Of a stretch of 64,000 nucleotides of DNA, positions 16,599-26,510 are shown one piece after another. The stretch spans positions 124,001 through 188,000 of the forward strand of contig CAJXNP010000002.1 of assembly GCA_913057175.1 (NCBI GenBank), written 5' to 3'. The notes below the pieces were generated by a model, which did not search any database, was not told the DNA's origin, and saw nothing but the letters and a program-made list of their open reading frames with translations. Each line of letters starts with the position of its first letter. Position 1 is the stretch's first letter. Made by a program: the position numbers and the translations under genes. The stretch is from an uncultured Cytophagales bacterium (GTDB lineage: Bacteria > Bacteroidota > Bacteroidia > Cytophagales > Cyclobacteriaceae).

Positions 16599-17672
16599 AT
16601 GATCTTAGACTTTTACAAAGATTTAAACCACATTTTTCAAAGCCTGATTATTTTAGGGCTGTCACTTCTAGCCGGGTATATCGTTCGGTTGATCTTTTTT
16701 AGAATAATCTCGTCCGGAGCCGAAACTTCAGAGGATTCCATTAAGAGAATATTATTTAAAAGGTTCAAGGGTGCTTGGCTACTCTTTATTCCGATCATCA
16801 TTTTCCTGATCTTTTATCCAAGAGATGCATTTAATGAAGATACAGCAAAATGGATTATCAATATTTCACACATATTAATCATATTTTCATTTGTTACCAT
16901 AGCAATCAGGGCAGTAAATGTTGTTCAGGATTTTCTTTATGAGAAATATGACACTTCTAAAACTGATAACATTAAAGAAAGGAGAGTCCGGACGCAACTG
17001 TCATTTGTAAAAAAAATTCTGGTCGTAGTTATTATCATTATAGCCCTGGCAATTGTATTGCTGAATTTTGAAAGTGTTCGCAAATATGGGACCGCATTGT
17101 TGACTTCTGCAGGAATAGCTGGAATTATAATTGGATTTGCAGCACAGAAAACATTGGGAAATCTCCTGGCCGGATTTCAAATAGCCTTTACGCAGCCCAT
17201 TAAAATAGATGATGTTGTTATTGTGGAAAATGAGTGGGGGTGGATCGAAGAAATCAACCTGACTTACGTTGTTGTGAAGATCTGGGATCTGAGGAGGTTG
17301 GTTGTTCCAATTACTTATTTTGTGGACCACCCCTTTCAGAATTGGACCCGGACAACAGCAGATTTACTGGGTTCGGTGTTTTTGTATGTTGATTACAACG
17401 TTCCATTAAAAAAGCTTCGAGAGAAATTTGATGCTGTCCTTGAAGAATCAAGTTTATGGGATAAAAAAGCTAAAGTCCTGCAGGTAACGGAAAGTACGGA
17501 AAGAAGTATGCAAATCCGATTATTAATGAGTGCCCGGAATAGCCCGGAAGCCTGGGATTTGCGATGCGAAGTACGGGAGAAAATGATCGATTTTATACAA
17601 AAAAATTATCCGGAAAGTTTGCCAAAAATGCGGGCAGAAATTTCCGGATTAAATAAGATCTATGAAAAATAA
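16599..17672 (+). CDS. MscS-family mechanosensitive channel
   Basis: 357 residues. There are three to four N-terminal membrane segments (about residues 12-32, 66-84, 90-112, 142-162), then the pore helix and beta domain: LLTSAGIAGIIIGFAAQKTLGNLLAGFQIAFTQ and IKIDDVVIVENEWGWIEEINLTYVVVKIWD. The C-terminal cytosolic part includes VPITYFVDHPFQNWTR. It matches small MscS channels that release solutes on hypo-osmotic shock; large relatives are longer. The stop codon abuts the end of convergent metK without a gap. Confidence 0.9.
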   Translation: MILDFYKDLNHIFQSLIILGLSLLAGYIVRLIFFRIISSGAETSEDSIKRILFKRFKGAWLLFIPIIIFLIFYPRDAFNEDTAKWIINISHILIIFSFVTIAIRAVNVVQDFLYEKYDTSKTDNIKERRVRTQLSFVKKILVVVIIIIALAIVLLNFESVRKYGTALLTSAGIAGIIIGFAAQKTLGNLLAGFQIAFTQPIKIDDVVIVENEWGWIEEINLTYVVVKIWDLRRLVVPITYFVDHPFQNWTRTTADLLGSVFLYVDYNVPLKKLREKFDAVLEESSLWDKKAKVLQVTESTERSMQIRLLMSARNSPEAWDLRCEVREKMIDFIQKNYPESLPKMRAEISGLNKIYEK

Positions 17673-18938
17673 TTAGTTTATTCCAAAGGCTGATTTGAGC
17701 TTATCTACATAGTCAAGTTTTTCCCATGTAAACAATTCAACTTCCATTTCTTTTTGTTCAAAGCCCCTTTCATTAGGTCTTGAAAACACCTTCTTCACAA
17801 CTTCATTTTTTCTTCCCATGTGGCCATAAGCTGCAGTTTCTGAGTACATTGGGTTTCTCAATTTCAGATTCTTTTCGATCATTCCAGGTCTCAGGTCAAA
17901 TACCGTACTGACCTTCTTGGCAATTTCGCTATCATTAAGTTTAACATTAGCCGTACCGTATGTATCCACAAATACACCCATAGGCTCTACAACCCCAATT
18001 GCATAGGACACTTGTACCAGTACCTGGTCAGCAATACCGGCAGCAACAAGGTTTTTAGCGATATGTCGGGTAGCATATGCTGCAGATCTGTCCACTTTAC
18101 TTGGATCTTTTCCTGAAAAAGCACCACCGCCATGAGCCCCTTTTCCACCGTAAGTGTCTACGATGATTTTTCTTCCGGTCAAACCAGTATCACCATGAGG
18201 GCCACCAATCACAAATTTACCGGTTGGGTTAACATGATATTTTATCTGACCGTCAAACAATTTCTGCAGTTCGGGCTTCAGTTGTTTTTTGACTCGTGGA
18301 ATTAATATATTGATAATGTCTTCTTTAATCCCTTTCAACATCTTTGCTTCCTCGTCAAAATCATCATGTTGAGTAGAAACGACGATTGTATCTATTCTTT
18401 GAGGGATATGATCATCCGAATATTCGATTGTCACCTGTGATTTTGAATCCGGACGAAGGTAGGTCATTTCTTTTCCTTCCCTTCTTATCTTTGCCAATTC
18501 GATCAAAAGTTTGTGACTAAGGTCCAATGCCAAAGGCATGTAATTTTCCGTTTCACGTGAAGCAAATCCAAACATCATTCCCTGGTCTCCTGCGCCTTGT
18601 TCTTCAGCGCCTCCTCTGTCAACTCCCTGGTTGATATCGGCAGATTGTTCATGAATAGCTGAGAAAACCCCACATGAATTTCCTTCAAACATATATTCAC
18701 TTTTTGTATAGCCAATTCGGTTGATGACTTCTCTTGCTATTTGCTGAACATCAAGATAGGTTGAGGATTTCACTTCACCTGCCAGAACAACCTGACCGGT
18801 TGTTACTAAGGTTTCGCAGGCAATTTTCGAGTGTGGATCAAATGCTAAAAAGTGATCGACTAACGCGTCTGAAATCTGATCAGCAACTTTATCTGGGTGT
18901 CCTTCGGATACGGACTCTGAGGTAAATAAATATGACAT
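17673..18938 (-). CDS. metK: S-adenosylmethionine synthetase
   Basis: Makes SAM from methionine and ATP. The 421-residue protein has [20 protein letters not shown] at the N-terminus, [41 protein letters not shown] and the methionine-binding region near the C-terminus, all standard. The leader is short (promoter 18960-18967), leaving no room for a SAM riboswitch. It converges on the mscS gene with no spacer and no hairpin. Confidence 0.97.
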   Translation of the reverse strand: MSYLFTSESVSEGHPDKVADQISDALVDHFLAFDPHSKIACETLVTTGQVVLAGEVKSSTYLDVQQIAREVINRIGYTKSEYMFEGNSCGVFSAIHEQSADINQGVDRGGAEEQGAGDQGMMFGFASRETENYMPLALDLSHKLLIELAKIRREGKEMTYLRPDSKSQVTIEYSDDHIPQRIDTIVVSTQHDDFDEEAKMLKGIKEDIINILIPRVKKQLKPELQKLFDGQIKYHVNPTGKFVIGGPHGDTGLTGRKIIVDTYGGKGAHGGGAFSGKDPSKVDRSAAYATRHIAKNLVAAGIADQVLVQVSYAIGVVEPMGVFVDTYGTANVKLNDSEIAKKVSTVFDLRPGMIEKNLKLRNPMYSETAAYGHMGRKNEVVKKVFSRPNERGFEQKEMEVELFTWEKLDYVDKLKSAFGIN

Positions 18939-18959
18939 ATTAACTGTTGTTTAAGGCGG

Positions 18960-18967
18960 CAAAAGTA
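18960..18967 (-). promoter_or_regulatory. -7 box of metK
   Basis: The minus strand reads TACTTTTG (TAnnTTTG), 21 bp before the ATG at 18938. Confidence 0.5.
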
Positions 18968-19097
18968 AATTAAAAAAACTTAAAGTTGAAGGAATTCAAA
19001 TATAAAGCTCAATTTATCTTTGACAAAAATTCGAAGGGTTAATTAAACATTCCATTTTATAAATCTTAAATTGATTCTCAATTAACGATTTTACGCG

Positions 19098-19883
19098 ATG
19101 AGTAAATATTCAAATCTGCAAATCGAGGTCACAGACCAAATTCAAACAATAAATATCAACCGACCTGAAAAGCTTAACGCTTTGAATATCAAGACCATTG
19201 AAGAGCTAAAAGACTGCATTCAGACAGCTTATGATGATGGAGAGGTAAAAGGAATAATTATTACAGGAACAGGAGAAAAATCATTCGTAGCCGGGGCAGA
19301 CATCAAGGAAATCGCTGATCTGAATGAAGTAAATGCTAGAAAATTCTCAGAAAATGGCCAGGAGGTCTTTGAATTAATTGAAAAATGCCCCAAACCAGTA
19401 ATTGCTGTGATCAATGGCTATGCTCTGGGAGGAGGAATGGAGTTGGCATTAGCCTGTCACCTTAGAGTTGCTTCCGAAAACGCCATAATGGGGCTGCCAG
19501 AAGTCACCCTTGGAATCATTCCAGGTTATGGAGGCACCCAACGCTTATCCCAGCTTGTTGGTAAAGGCAAAGCTTTTGAACTAATTATGACAGGCGAAAA
19601 AATAGATGCTACCGAAGCTTTCCGTCTGGGGCTGGTCAATTATGTGTGCAAGAGCATTGATTTGGCCAAAACAAAAAGTACTGATATTTTAAACAAGATC
19701 TTTGAAAATGCTCCGTTAGCCATCAGCATGACCATCGACTGCATCAATGCTGCTTTTTTACCTGATGAAGATGGATATTTAATAGAAGCTAATAGCTTTG
19801 CAAATTGTTGCACTTCAGAGGATTTTCACGAAGGCACCAAAGCATTTTTAGAAAAGAGAAAACCTAACTTTAAAGGCAAGTAA
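19098..19883 (+). CDS. enoyl-CoA hydratase/isomerase (crotonase family)
   Basis: 261 residues with both oxyanion-hole segments (EKSFVAGADIKEIAD and GYALGGGMELALACH) and both catalytic glutamates, in GMELALAC and LPEVTLGIIPGYGGTQRL. This set marks a true enoyl-CoA hydratase rather than a dehalogenase or isomerase with one Glu. It would hydrate trans-2-enoyl-CoA in beta-oxidation or a 3-hydroxybutyryl pathway. It is far from the beta-oxidation cluster at 51-57 kb and is followed with no gap by the flippase gene: the stop at 19881-19883 abuts its TTG start. Confidence 0.9.
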   Translation: MSKYSNLQIEVTDQIQTININRPEKLNALNIKTIEELKDCIQTAYDDGEVKGIIITGTGEKSFVAGADIKEIADLNEVNARKFSENGQEVFELIEKCPKPVIAVINGYALGGGMELALACHLRVASENAIMGLPEVTLGIIPGYGGTQRLSQLVGKGKAFELIMTGEKIDATEAFRLGLVNYVCKSIDLAKTKSTDILNKIFENAPLAISMTIDCINAAFLPDEDGYLIEANSFANCCTSEDFHEGTKAFLEKRKPNFKGK

Positions 19884-21392
19884 TTGAGTAAAATTAAGCG
19901 ACTGGCCAGCGATACGGCCTATTACGGGTTGAGTAGCATTGTTGGAAGGTCAGTTAATTTTTTATTGGTCCCTTTTTTAACCACCCCGGGCATTCTTTCG
20001 GTGGGGAAATATGGCGATGTATCACTGGTATTTGCCCAAATTGCCTTTCTCATCATTATTTACACTTTTGGAATGGAGACAGCCTATTTCAGGTTTTCTT
20101 CAAAGGTGGAGGGCGAACCACAAAATAAAATTTTCGACAATGCCTTAAGTCTTGTCTTTTTACTGTCTATCTCCTTTTCAGTACTTCTTTTCATATTTGA
20201 TTCTCAGATAATCAATTGGCTGGACTTGCCCGGAAATGAAATCTACGTCAGGTTTGCAGCGGTTATCGTAGCCATAGACGCTATTATAGCCATCCCATTT
20301 GCCAAACTCAGGTATGAACGAAAACCAAAGCGATTTGCCGTCATTAAAATTACCAACATCCTGGCGAATGTCTTTTTTAATATTTTCTTTCTTTACTTCT
20401 GTAAGAATATTTACCTGGAAAATTTATTGCCCGGCCTCAAACCAGTAATCAGCTATATATATAACCCTTCCTATTCTGCAGAATATGTTTTTATATCAAA
20501 CTTATTGGCCAATCTTTTATATTTCCCACTACTGTGGAATGTATTTAAGAAGTATCGACCTGAAATAAGTAAATACCTTCTGAAGACCATGGTCATTTAT
20601 GCCTACCCACTTGTTATCACCGGGTTGGCAGGGGTAACCAATGAGATGTTATCTCGCTTAATGCTTGTTAAGTGGTTGCCTGAAGGATTCTATGCAGGCC
20701 TAAGCAACCGGGAGGTCTTAGGGATTTTTGGTGGTGTTTACAAACTCGCCATTTTCATCAACCTGGCTATCCAGGCATTTCGATATGCAGCTGAACCATT
20801 TTTCTTTTCCGAATCAAGTCAAAAAGACTCCAGGGAAACCTTTGCTAAAGTATTCTATTACTTCATAATTGTAGGATCCTTATCAGTATTGGCGATTAGC
20901 CTAAACCTTGAAATCCTCAAGTATTTTCTAAGAAGTGAAACCTATTGGCAAGGATTACATATCGTTCCAATCCTTTTGTTAGGTAATTTATTTTTTGGCT
21001 GCTATGTCAATTTTTCAATCTGGTTCAAACTAACCGACAAAACCTATTATGGCACGTACATAACTATTATTGGCGCCATAATCACCATTGGGTTGAATTA
21101 TATCCTCATTCCGATAGCAGGTTATGAGGGTAGTTCTATGGTGACATTGTTTGTTTATTTTTATATGATGATCAGTGTTTATGTACTTGGTCAAAAACAC
21201 TTCCCCATACCCTACAACATAAAAGCTGCTATTTCGTATTTCACTCTGGCCGTTTCCCTGTTGATCGCCGGATGGTACGTTGATTTCGGAAACCAGTATG
21301 TTAATCAGGCATTTAAAGAGATCATGATTATCATCTATGTATTGTTTGTCTACATGTTCGAGCGAAAAAAGGTAAGGCAAATTCGCAAATAA
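19884..21392 (+). CDS. polysaccharide flippase (Wzx/MOP superfamily)
   Basis: 502 residues, about 12-14 predicted membrane segments. The N-terminus SDTAYYGLSSIVGRSVNFLLVPFL is the typical first helix of Polysacc_synt-type flippases, and the fold continues through YPLVITGLAGVTNEMLSRLML. Such proteins move lipid-linked glycan units to the outer leaflet. It has a TTG start directly after the crotonase stop, which implies coupling. The next gene is a sugar nucleotidyltransferase. The substrate is unknown; lipid II flipping by a MurJ-like member cannot be excluded but this fits Wzx better. Confidence 0.82.
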   Translation: MSKIKRLASDTAYYGLSSIVGRSVNFLLVPFLTTPGILSVGKYGDVSLVFAQIAFLIIIYTFGMETAYFRFSSKVEGEPQNKIFDNALSLVFLLSISFSVLLFIFDSQIINWLDLPGNEIYVRFAAVIVAIDAIIAIPFAKLRYERKPKRFAVIKITNILANVFFNIFFLYFCKNIYLENLLPGLKPVISYIYNPSYSAEYVFISNLLANLLYFPLLWNVFKKYRPEISKYLLKTMVIYAYPLVITGLAGVTNEMLSRLMLVKWLPEGFYAGLSNREVLGIFGGVYKLAIFINLAIQAFRYAAEPFFFSESSQKDSRETFAKVFYYFIIVGSLSVLAISLNLEILKYFLRSETYWQGLHIVPILLLGNLFFGCYVNFSIWFKLTDKTYYGTYITIIGAIITIGLNYILIPIAGYEGSSMVTLFVYFYMMISVYVLGQKHFPIPYNIKAAISYFTLAVSLLIAGWYVDFGNQYVNQAFKEIMIIIYVLFVYMFERKKVRQIRK

Positions 21393-21396
21393 TGTC

Positions 21397-21404
21397 TACT
21401 TTTG
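21397..21404 (+). promoter_or_regulatory. -7 box of the nucleotidyltransferase operon
   Basis: TACTTTTG fits TAnnTTTG; it lies directly after the flippase stop and 72 bp before the next ATG. No -33 box is obvious. Confidence 0.4.
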
Positions 21405-21475
21405 CGGTTCGGTTCAAAATCTATAATATAAATCATTGATTATCCGAAGGATATCAAAAAATCTTATTCCAATAA

Positions 21476-22483
21476 ATGAACATAATTATCCCCATGGCCG
21501 GAATGGGTAAAAGACTACGGCCTCACACATTAACAACACCAAAACCCCTTATCCCCATTGCTGGAAAACCCATTGTTCAATGGCTAGTAACTGACATCGT
21601 CAAACTAACCAGTGAAAAAATTGAAAATATCGGGTTTGTCATAGGAAGAAACTTTGGAGAAGAAGTTGAAAAAGACCTTCTGAAAATAGCAGAAGACCTG
21701 CACGCAACCGGAAAGATCTACTATCAGGAAGAACCATTGGGCACGGCTCACGCCATCTTTTGTGCGGAAGAGCTATTAACCGGAAAGACCATCGTAGCAT
21801 TTGCCGACACCCTATTCAAGGCGGATTTCGAACTCGATGTAGAAAAAGATGCCATTATTTGGGTTCAAAAGGTAAAAGATCCATCACAGTTTGGGGTTGT
21901 GAAACAGAATGACCATGGTGAAATCATTGATTTCGTAGAAAAACCAAAAGAGCATATTTCTGACCTGGCGATCATTGGTATTTACTACTTTAAGGATGGT
22001 CAAAAGCTGCATTCAGAAATAGATCAACTCATAAAAAATGACATCAAAGATAGTGGTGAATATCAGCTGACTCGTGTATTAAAATCATTGCAGGAAAGTG
22101 GGAATCATTTTTATCCCGGGCAGGTTGAAAAATGGCTGGATTGTGGGAATAAAATAGCCACAGTCGAAACACATCAGGCATATCTAGGTTTTATTAAAGA
22201 AAATAATTTAATTAGTAGTACGGCCAAAATCACTAATTCTGTCGTCATTCCACCTGTCTATCTTGGCGAAAATGTGGAACTTAACAATAGTGTGATAGGT
22301 CCTTACGTTTCTGTAGGTGAAAATTCAAAAATATTTGAATCGCGAATTCAAAACAGCATCGTTCAAAAGGATAACCAAATAAAGAATGCAAATCTCGCCA
22401 ATTCAATGCTGGGGAATTACGTAACCTATGAGGGAAAAACTACGGATTTAAGTGTAGGAGATTATAATACGATTTTTAATTGA
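21476..22483 (+). CDS. sugar-phosphate nucleotidyltransferase with C-terminal beta-helix
   Basis: 335 residues. The N-terminal signature MNIIIPMAGMGKRLRPHTLT followed by TPKPLIPIAGKPI is the NTP-binding loop of NDP-sugar pyrophosphorylases. YQEEPLGTAHAIFCAEE and FADTLFKADFE (metal Asp) follow. From about residue 250 hexapeptide-like repeats (NSVVIPPVYLGENVELNNSVIGPYVSVG) form a left-handed beta-helix. It likely activates a sugar-1-phosphate; glucose-1-phosphate uridylyl- or thymidylyltransferase are both plausible. It begins a tightly spaced operon (9 bp to the TPR gene), linking sugar activation to envelope proteins. Confidence 0.85.
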   Translation: MNIIIPMAGMGKRLRPHTLTTPKPLIPIAGKPIVQWLVTDIVKLTSEKIENIGFVIGRNFGEEVEKDLLKIAEDLHATGKIYYQEEPLGTAHAIFCAEELLTGKTIVAFADTLFKADFELDVEKDAIIWVQKVKDPSQFGVVKQNDHGEIIDFVEKPKEHISDLAIIGIYYFKDGQKLHSEIDQLIKNDIKDSGEYQLTRVLKSLQESGNHFYPGQVEKWLDCGNKIATVETHQAYLGFIKENNLISSTAKITNSVVIPPVYLGENVELNNSVIGPYVSVGENSKIFESRIQNSIVQKDNQIKNANLANSMLGNYVTYEGKTTDLSVGDYNTIFN

Positions 22484-22492
22484 TAGAGGGTA

Positions 22493-24244
22493 ATGCTAAA
22501 TAAAATATATAAAATATTCATTCTTACCTTGACAATGGGTTGCGTTGTCTTTTCAACCAATGGTCAATCCAGAAAAAAGAAAAAATCAGCTGATAATTCA
22601 GAAAATATAGAGATCAAAGATCATCCGGATACCAGAAAATCGGAATACTATCTGACGGAAGCTGAAAAATACTATATACTGGAAGATTTTGCCAAGTCAT
22701 TCGTGTTGTATCAAAAGGCTTTGGAATTTGATGAAAACAATGCGACTGCTTACTATAAAATAGCACAAATCTATCAAAGGAGCGAAGAATATGATAAGTC
22801 GTTGACAAATGCGATGAAAGCAGTTGAAATTGATCCGGACAACAAATACTTCTACATTTTACTAGCAGAAATTTATACGAAAAAGAACAACTATCAATCT
22901 GCTATCGAGACCTATCAAACCATGTTTGAAAGGTGCAAAGATGCTAATGAATACCTGTTTGAATTAGCAGCACTTTATATTTTTCAGGAGAATTATGGAG
23001 AAGCCATCAGTGTTTATGATAAAGTAGAAGAAATTTATGGTGTCAACGAACAAGTGGTTTTCCAGAAGCAAAAATTGTATATTCAGCTTAACGACCTGGA
23101 GGGTGCTATTGAAGAAGGGGAAAAATTACTTGAGTCATTCCCTGGAGAATCAGATTACGTAGTGGCACTGGCCGAAATTCTGCATTCGAACGGACACAGT
23201 GATCGAGCTGTTTCCTATTTAGAAAACTACCTGCTCGAATTTGACGAAAATAATCCTAATGTTAAAATACTTCTTGCTGAAATCTACCAGGGAAAAGGTG
23301 AAAAAGATAAATCAATTGTCTATTTAAAAGATGCATTTGCCAATACCGAGCTAGATATTTTGGTCAAATTAAAGGTTTTCAATTCTTACCTTCAACAACT
23401 GCCAAACAAGGATATCGAAGCTACGTGCGTGGACCTGTCAAAAATATTGATGGATGTGTATCCGGATGAGCCCGATGTTTATGCCGTTAGCGGCGATTTA
23501 AACATGCAATTGGGCAACAACCAAAAATCCATTGAAATGTATAACACAGCTCTCGAAAAAGGAGCTACAAATTATAATATCTGGCACAACATCGTTCGCA
23601 TTTCTTTTATGGAAGAAAAATATGATGATGTCATTCAATATGCTGAAGAAGCCATTGAGTATTACCCAAACCAGGTATTCCTTTATTTTTTTATGGGAAC
23701 AGCCCAGATGTCGAAAGAACAGTATGAGAATGCTGTGGAATCGCTTGAAATGGGTAAATCACTCTCTGGTAAAAATTATGAATTGAAATCAACCATCAAT
23801 GCGCAGCTAGGGGACGCCTATAATTTTATTAAGGAATATGAAAAATCCGACCAGTCATACGAAGATGCACTGGCATTTAACCCAAATAATGACCACGTAT
23901 TGAATAATTATTCATATTTTTTATCAGTTAGAAAGGAAAAACTCGATCTTGCATATAAAATGTCGTCAAAACTTGTCAAACGAAATCCTGATAATGGAAC
24001 ATTTTTGGATACTCATGCCTGGGTATTATATACGCAGGGAAAATACAAGGATGCAAAATATTACATTGAAAAGGCTGTGGAAATGGGCGACGCAAGTGGT
24101 ACCGTAATAGAACATTATGGAGATATCCTTTTCAAATTGGGCGAAGTTGATTCTGCTGTTAAACAATGGCAAAAAGCCAAGGGAATGGATGAAACTTCGG
24201 AATTAATAGACAAAAAAATAGCAGACAGGAAACTCTATGAATAA
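22493..24244 (+). CDS. exported TPR-repeat protein
   Basis: 583 residues. A signal peptide (IFILTLTMGCVVFSTNGQ) is followed by a basic stretch (RKKKKSA) and about 12 TPR units covering residues 50-560, for example ATAYYKIAQIYQRSEEYDKSLTNAMKAVEIDPDN and DHVLNNYSYFLSVRKEKLDLAYK. TPR arrays are protein-binding scaffolds. Its end overlaps the DUF4292 start by 8 bases, so the pair is coupled. It is likely a periplasmic adaptor; partners are unknown. Confidence is high for the fold and low for function. Confidence 0.85.
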   Translation: MLNKIYKIFILTLTMGCVVFSTNGQSRKKKKSADNSENIEIKDHPDTRKSEYYLTEAEKYYILEDFAKSFVLYQKALEFDENNATAYYKIAQIYQRSEEYDKSLTNAMKAVEIDPDNKYFYILLAEIYTKKNNYQSAIETYQTMFERCKDANEYLFELAALYIFQENYGEAISVYDKVEEIYGVNEQVVFQKQKLYIQLNDLEGAIEEGEKLLESFPGESDYVVALAEILHSNGHSDRAVSYLENYLLEFDENNPNVKILLAEIYQGKGEKDKSIVYLKDAFANTELDILVKLKVFNSYLQQLPNKDIEATCVDLSKILMDVYPDEPDVYAVSGDLNMQLGNNQKSIEMYNTALEKGATNYNIWHNIVRISFMEEKYDDVIQYAEEAIEYYPNQVFLYFFMGTAQMSKEQYENAVESLEMGKSLSGKNYELKSTINAQLGDAYNFIKEYEKSDQSYEDALAFNPNNDHVLNNYSYFLSVRKEKLDLAYKMSSKLVKRNPDNGTFLDTHAWVLYTQGKYKDAKYYIEKAVEMGDASGTVIEHYGDILFKLGEVDSAVKQWQKAKGMDETSELIDKKIADRKLYE

Positions 24245-24995
24245 ATCAATCGCCGTATTTTTTCTTGGATTAATTTTCCTTTTTAGCGCTTGTAGTAAAA
24301 AACTTAATCCTTCTTCCATCACTACCAAAGAAGTTCAGAATGTCGAAATAGATGAAGTTGAATTTGAATATTTTGAGTCAAAGACAAAAATAAAATATCA
24401 GGAAGATCGGCAAAAAGTGAACGGAAATGCCAATATCCGAATCAAAAAGGACAGCCTTATCTGGCTTTCCATATCTCCTTCACTGGGAATTGAAGTGACA
24501 AGAAGCATCATCACTCCCGATACGATTATTGTGATCAATCGCATGGACAAGGAATATTATACCTTTAATTTCAGGGAGCTAAGTGACTACTTTAGCTTCC
24601 AGATTGATTTTGATTTACTTCAATCGATGCTGCTGGCCAACCTGCCTATTGAAGTTGGTCCGGAAGATGAAATATCTGAAATTCCCGGATATCAAAAAAT
24701 TAATCAAAGAAAAGGTTTGTTATCCGTTGACAGTTATGTCAATTCGGAACTGAAAAAGCTGGAAACGGTAATCATAAAAGAATTATATTCACAGAACCAG
24801 CTATCTTTAAAATATAGCGATTTCGAGGTGATGCACAATTCACTGTTCCCAAAACTTTGTTTAATTAACCTCACCTACGATACACCAAATGGACCACTTG
24901 TTACAAGTGTTGACATTGAACATAACAAAGTTGAAATTCTTGATAAACCACTTAAGTTCCCATTTAGTGTTCCGGATAAGTATGTACATAAATAG
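24237..24995 (+). CDS. DUF4292 lipoprotein
   Basis: 252 residues with a lipoprotein signal (MNKSIAVFFLGLIFLFSAC, Cys19). The body shows the Bacteroidota DUF4292 pattern: FEYFESKTKIKYQEDRQKVN, ANIRIKKDSLIWLSISPSLG, TRSIITPDTIIVINRMDKEYY, then alternating beta-strands to the C-terminus. The half-barrel-like succession of strands around a short helix resembles LolA/LolB lipoprotein carriers, but that resemblance is my inference. It overlaps the TPR gene (8 bp) and the EnvC-like gene (14 bp). Confidence 0.8.
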   Translation: MNKSIAVFFLGLIFLFSACSKKLNPSSITTKEVQNVEIDEVEFEYFESKTKIKYQEDRQKVNGNANIRIKKDSLIWLSISPSLGIEVTRSIITPDTIIVINRMDKEYYTFNFRELSDYFSFQIDFDLLQSMLLANLPIEVGPEDEISEIPGYQKINQRKGLLSVDSYVNSELKKLETVIIKELYSQNQLSLKYSDFEVMHNSLFPKLCLINLTYDTPNGPLVTSVDIEHNKVEILDKPLKFPFSVPDKYVHK

Positions 24996-26178
24996 AGCAA
25001 TTCTTCTGCTCTTTTTAATTTTTTCACCCGGCTTATTCATTCTGACTATTGCCCAGGATAAAGAGGATCTTGTTAGTCAAAAAAACGAGGCCTTAAAGCA
25101 TATTGAGGAAGCTGAGAAGATCCTTAACCAAACCAAACATAAGCGGGTGACGAGTCTTGGTCAGTTGCGTGCCATCAACAAACAAATAGAATCAAGGCAG
25201 ACCGTTATCAATTCCATCTCCCAGGAGATCAAGCTGATCAATGAAGAAATTGATGAAAGTCAGATTGTCATCGAATCACTTGAAAGGGATTTGACAAAGC
25301 TTAAAAGCGAATACTCTACAATGGTATATGCTGCGTATAAGACCCGAAATAGCTTTGATAAGCTGTCATTCATTTTCTCTTCCGAAAATTTCAATCAATT
25401 TATTATGCGATTGAAATACCTGGAACAATACACGGATGCCCGTAAAAAACAGGTTCAACTAATCAACGTTGTCAGGGATCAACTCATAGAAAATAAAGTA
25501 GGTCTGGAATCAAAAATCACCGAAAAACAAGATCTTTTGACTGATCAGGTCAATGAACGGAAAAAGCTTCAGGGTTTGAAATCACAGCAATCCGATTTAA
25601 TTGCGGACCTGCAGAAACAAGAAAATAAACTCCAAAAGGACATTGATAAGTACAAAGCTGATATTCAAAAGCTGGATAAGCTAATAGCTGATTTAGTACG
25701 GAAAGAAATGGAATCCGAAAAAGGTTCTCTGAAGAATGTCAGTTCCGAGATTAAGTTACTATCGGATTCTTTTGAAGGAAACAAAAACAAGCTCCCCTGG
25801 CCTGTTTCTAGTGGTTTTATATCCGAAAAATTTGGCACCAACCAACATCCTGTCTTAAAGAGGGTACAGGTTCCAAACAATGGCGTGAATATTCAAACCA
25901 ACCAAAATGAAAAGGTGAAATCAGTGTTTAAAGGGAAGGTAAAAAGTGTTGCCATTATTCCAGGAGAATTTAAATATGTTGTGATTGTACAACATGGTGA
26001 ATACTTCACTGTTTATGCAAGATTGAAGGAAGTTTATGTCAAATCCGGTCAGGAAATAGGTACCAATGAAGTAATAGGAGAAGTCAATACCGGCAATGAC
26101 GGTGACTCAGAAGTCCATTTCGAGGTCTGGAAAAACACAAACAAGCTAAATCCGGAACTCTGGCTTGCAAAGAAATAA
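24982..26178 (+). CDS. EnvC-like murein hydrolase activator with degenerate M23/LytM domain
   Basis: 398 residues from the ATG at 24982, which gives a signal peptide (MYINRAILLLFLIFSPGLF...IAQ). The frame opens earlier, but that region overlaps DUF4292. A long coiled coil (about residues 25-245: NEALKHIEEAEKILNQ, NEEIDESQIVIESLERD) leads to a C-terminal LytM/M23 domain. The zinc ligands are mostly lost: the usual HxxxD reads NNGVN (His and Asp both Asn), the YxHL region reads YARL, and the final HxH reads EVHFE with only the second His kept. This is the EnvC/NlpD pattern of activators that bind amidases rather than cut peptidoglycan. Probably acts in septal wall splitting. Confidence 0.85.
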   Translation: MYINRAILLLFLIFSPGLFILTIAQDKEDLVSQKNEALKHIEEAEKILNQTKHKRVTSLGQLRAINKQIESRQTVINSISQEIKLINEEIDESQIVIESLERDLTKLKSEYSTMVYAAYKTRNSFDKLSFIFSSENFNQFIMRLKYLEQYTDARKKQVQLINVVRDQLIENKVGLESKITEKQDLLTDQVNERKKLQGLKSQQSDLIADLQKQENKLQKDIDKYKADIQKLDKLIADLVRKEMESEKGSLKNVSSEIKLLSDSFEGNKNKLPWPVSSGFISEKFGTNQHPVLKRVQVPNNGVNIQTNQNEKVKSVFKGKVKSVAIIPGEFKYVVIVQHGEYFTVYARLKEVYVKSGQEIGTNEVIGEVNTGNDGDSEVHFEVWKNTNKLNPELWLAKK

Positions 26179-26247
26179 TAAATATTACTTTTTTATGATT
26201 ATATAAATAAAGAAGGGTTTTAATGATACATTGTCAATGGCTATCGT

Positions 26248-26255
26248 TAAATTTG
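26248..26255 (+). promoter_or_regulatory. -7 box of tatA
   Basis: TAAATTTG fits TAnnTTTG, 25 bp before the tatA ATG. Confidence 0.45.
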
Positions 26256-26280
26256 TAGAACACATTAATAGAGAAACATT

Positions 26281-26505
26281 ATGAAAGCATTATTAGCGTT
26301 TGGTGGATTAGGACCTTGGGAGATAACTTTGATCATACTTGTGTTGTTAGTTTTTTTTGGCGCTAAAAAAATCCCTGAATTGGCAAAAGGTTTAGGGAAA
26401 GGGATTCGAGAATTTAAAGATGCCACAAAAGAAATTAAGGACGAAATAGATGATAGCGTAAAAGGTATCGACAAGAAATCAACATCTGAGGACAACAAAA
26501 AATAA
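26281..26505 (+). CDS. tatA: Sec-independent translocase subunit TatA/TatE
   Basis: 74 residues: a short N-terminus, one membrane helix (ITLIILVLLVFFGAKKIPEL) with the FG hinge, then an amphipathic helix (LAKGLGKGIREFKDATKEIKDEI) and a charged tail. TatA oligomers form the passage for folded Tat substrates with the TatC receptor. tatC lies 21 kb away at 47188. gatA begins 5 bp downstream, so tatA heads a long co-directional run. Confidence 0.93.
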   Translation: MKALLAFGGLGPWEITLIILVLLVFFGAKKIPELAKGLGKGIREFKDATKEIKDEIDDSVKGIDKKSTSEDNKK

Positions 26506-26510
26506 CATTC

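Noticed and set aside
18939-19097. Possible SAM riboswitch before metK
   Set aside because: The -7 box at 18960 leaves a leader of about 15-20 bases, too short for any SAM riboswitch class.
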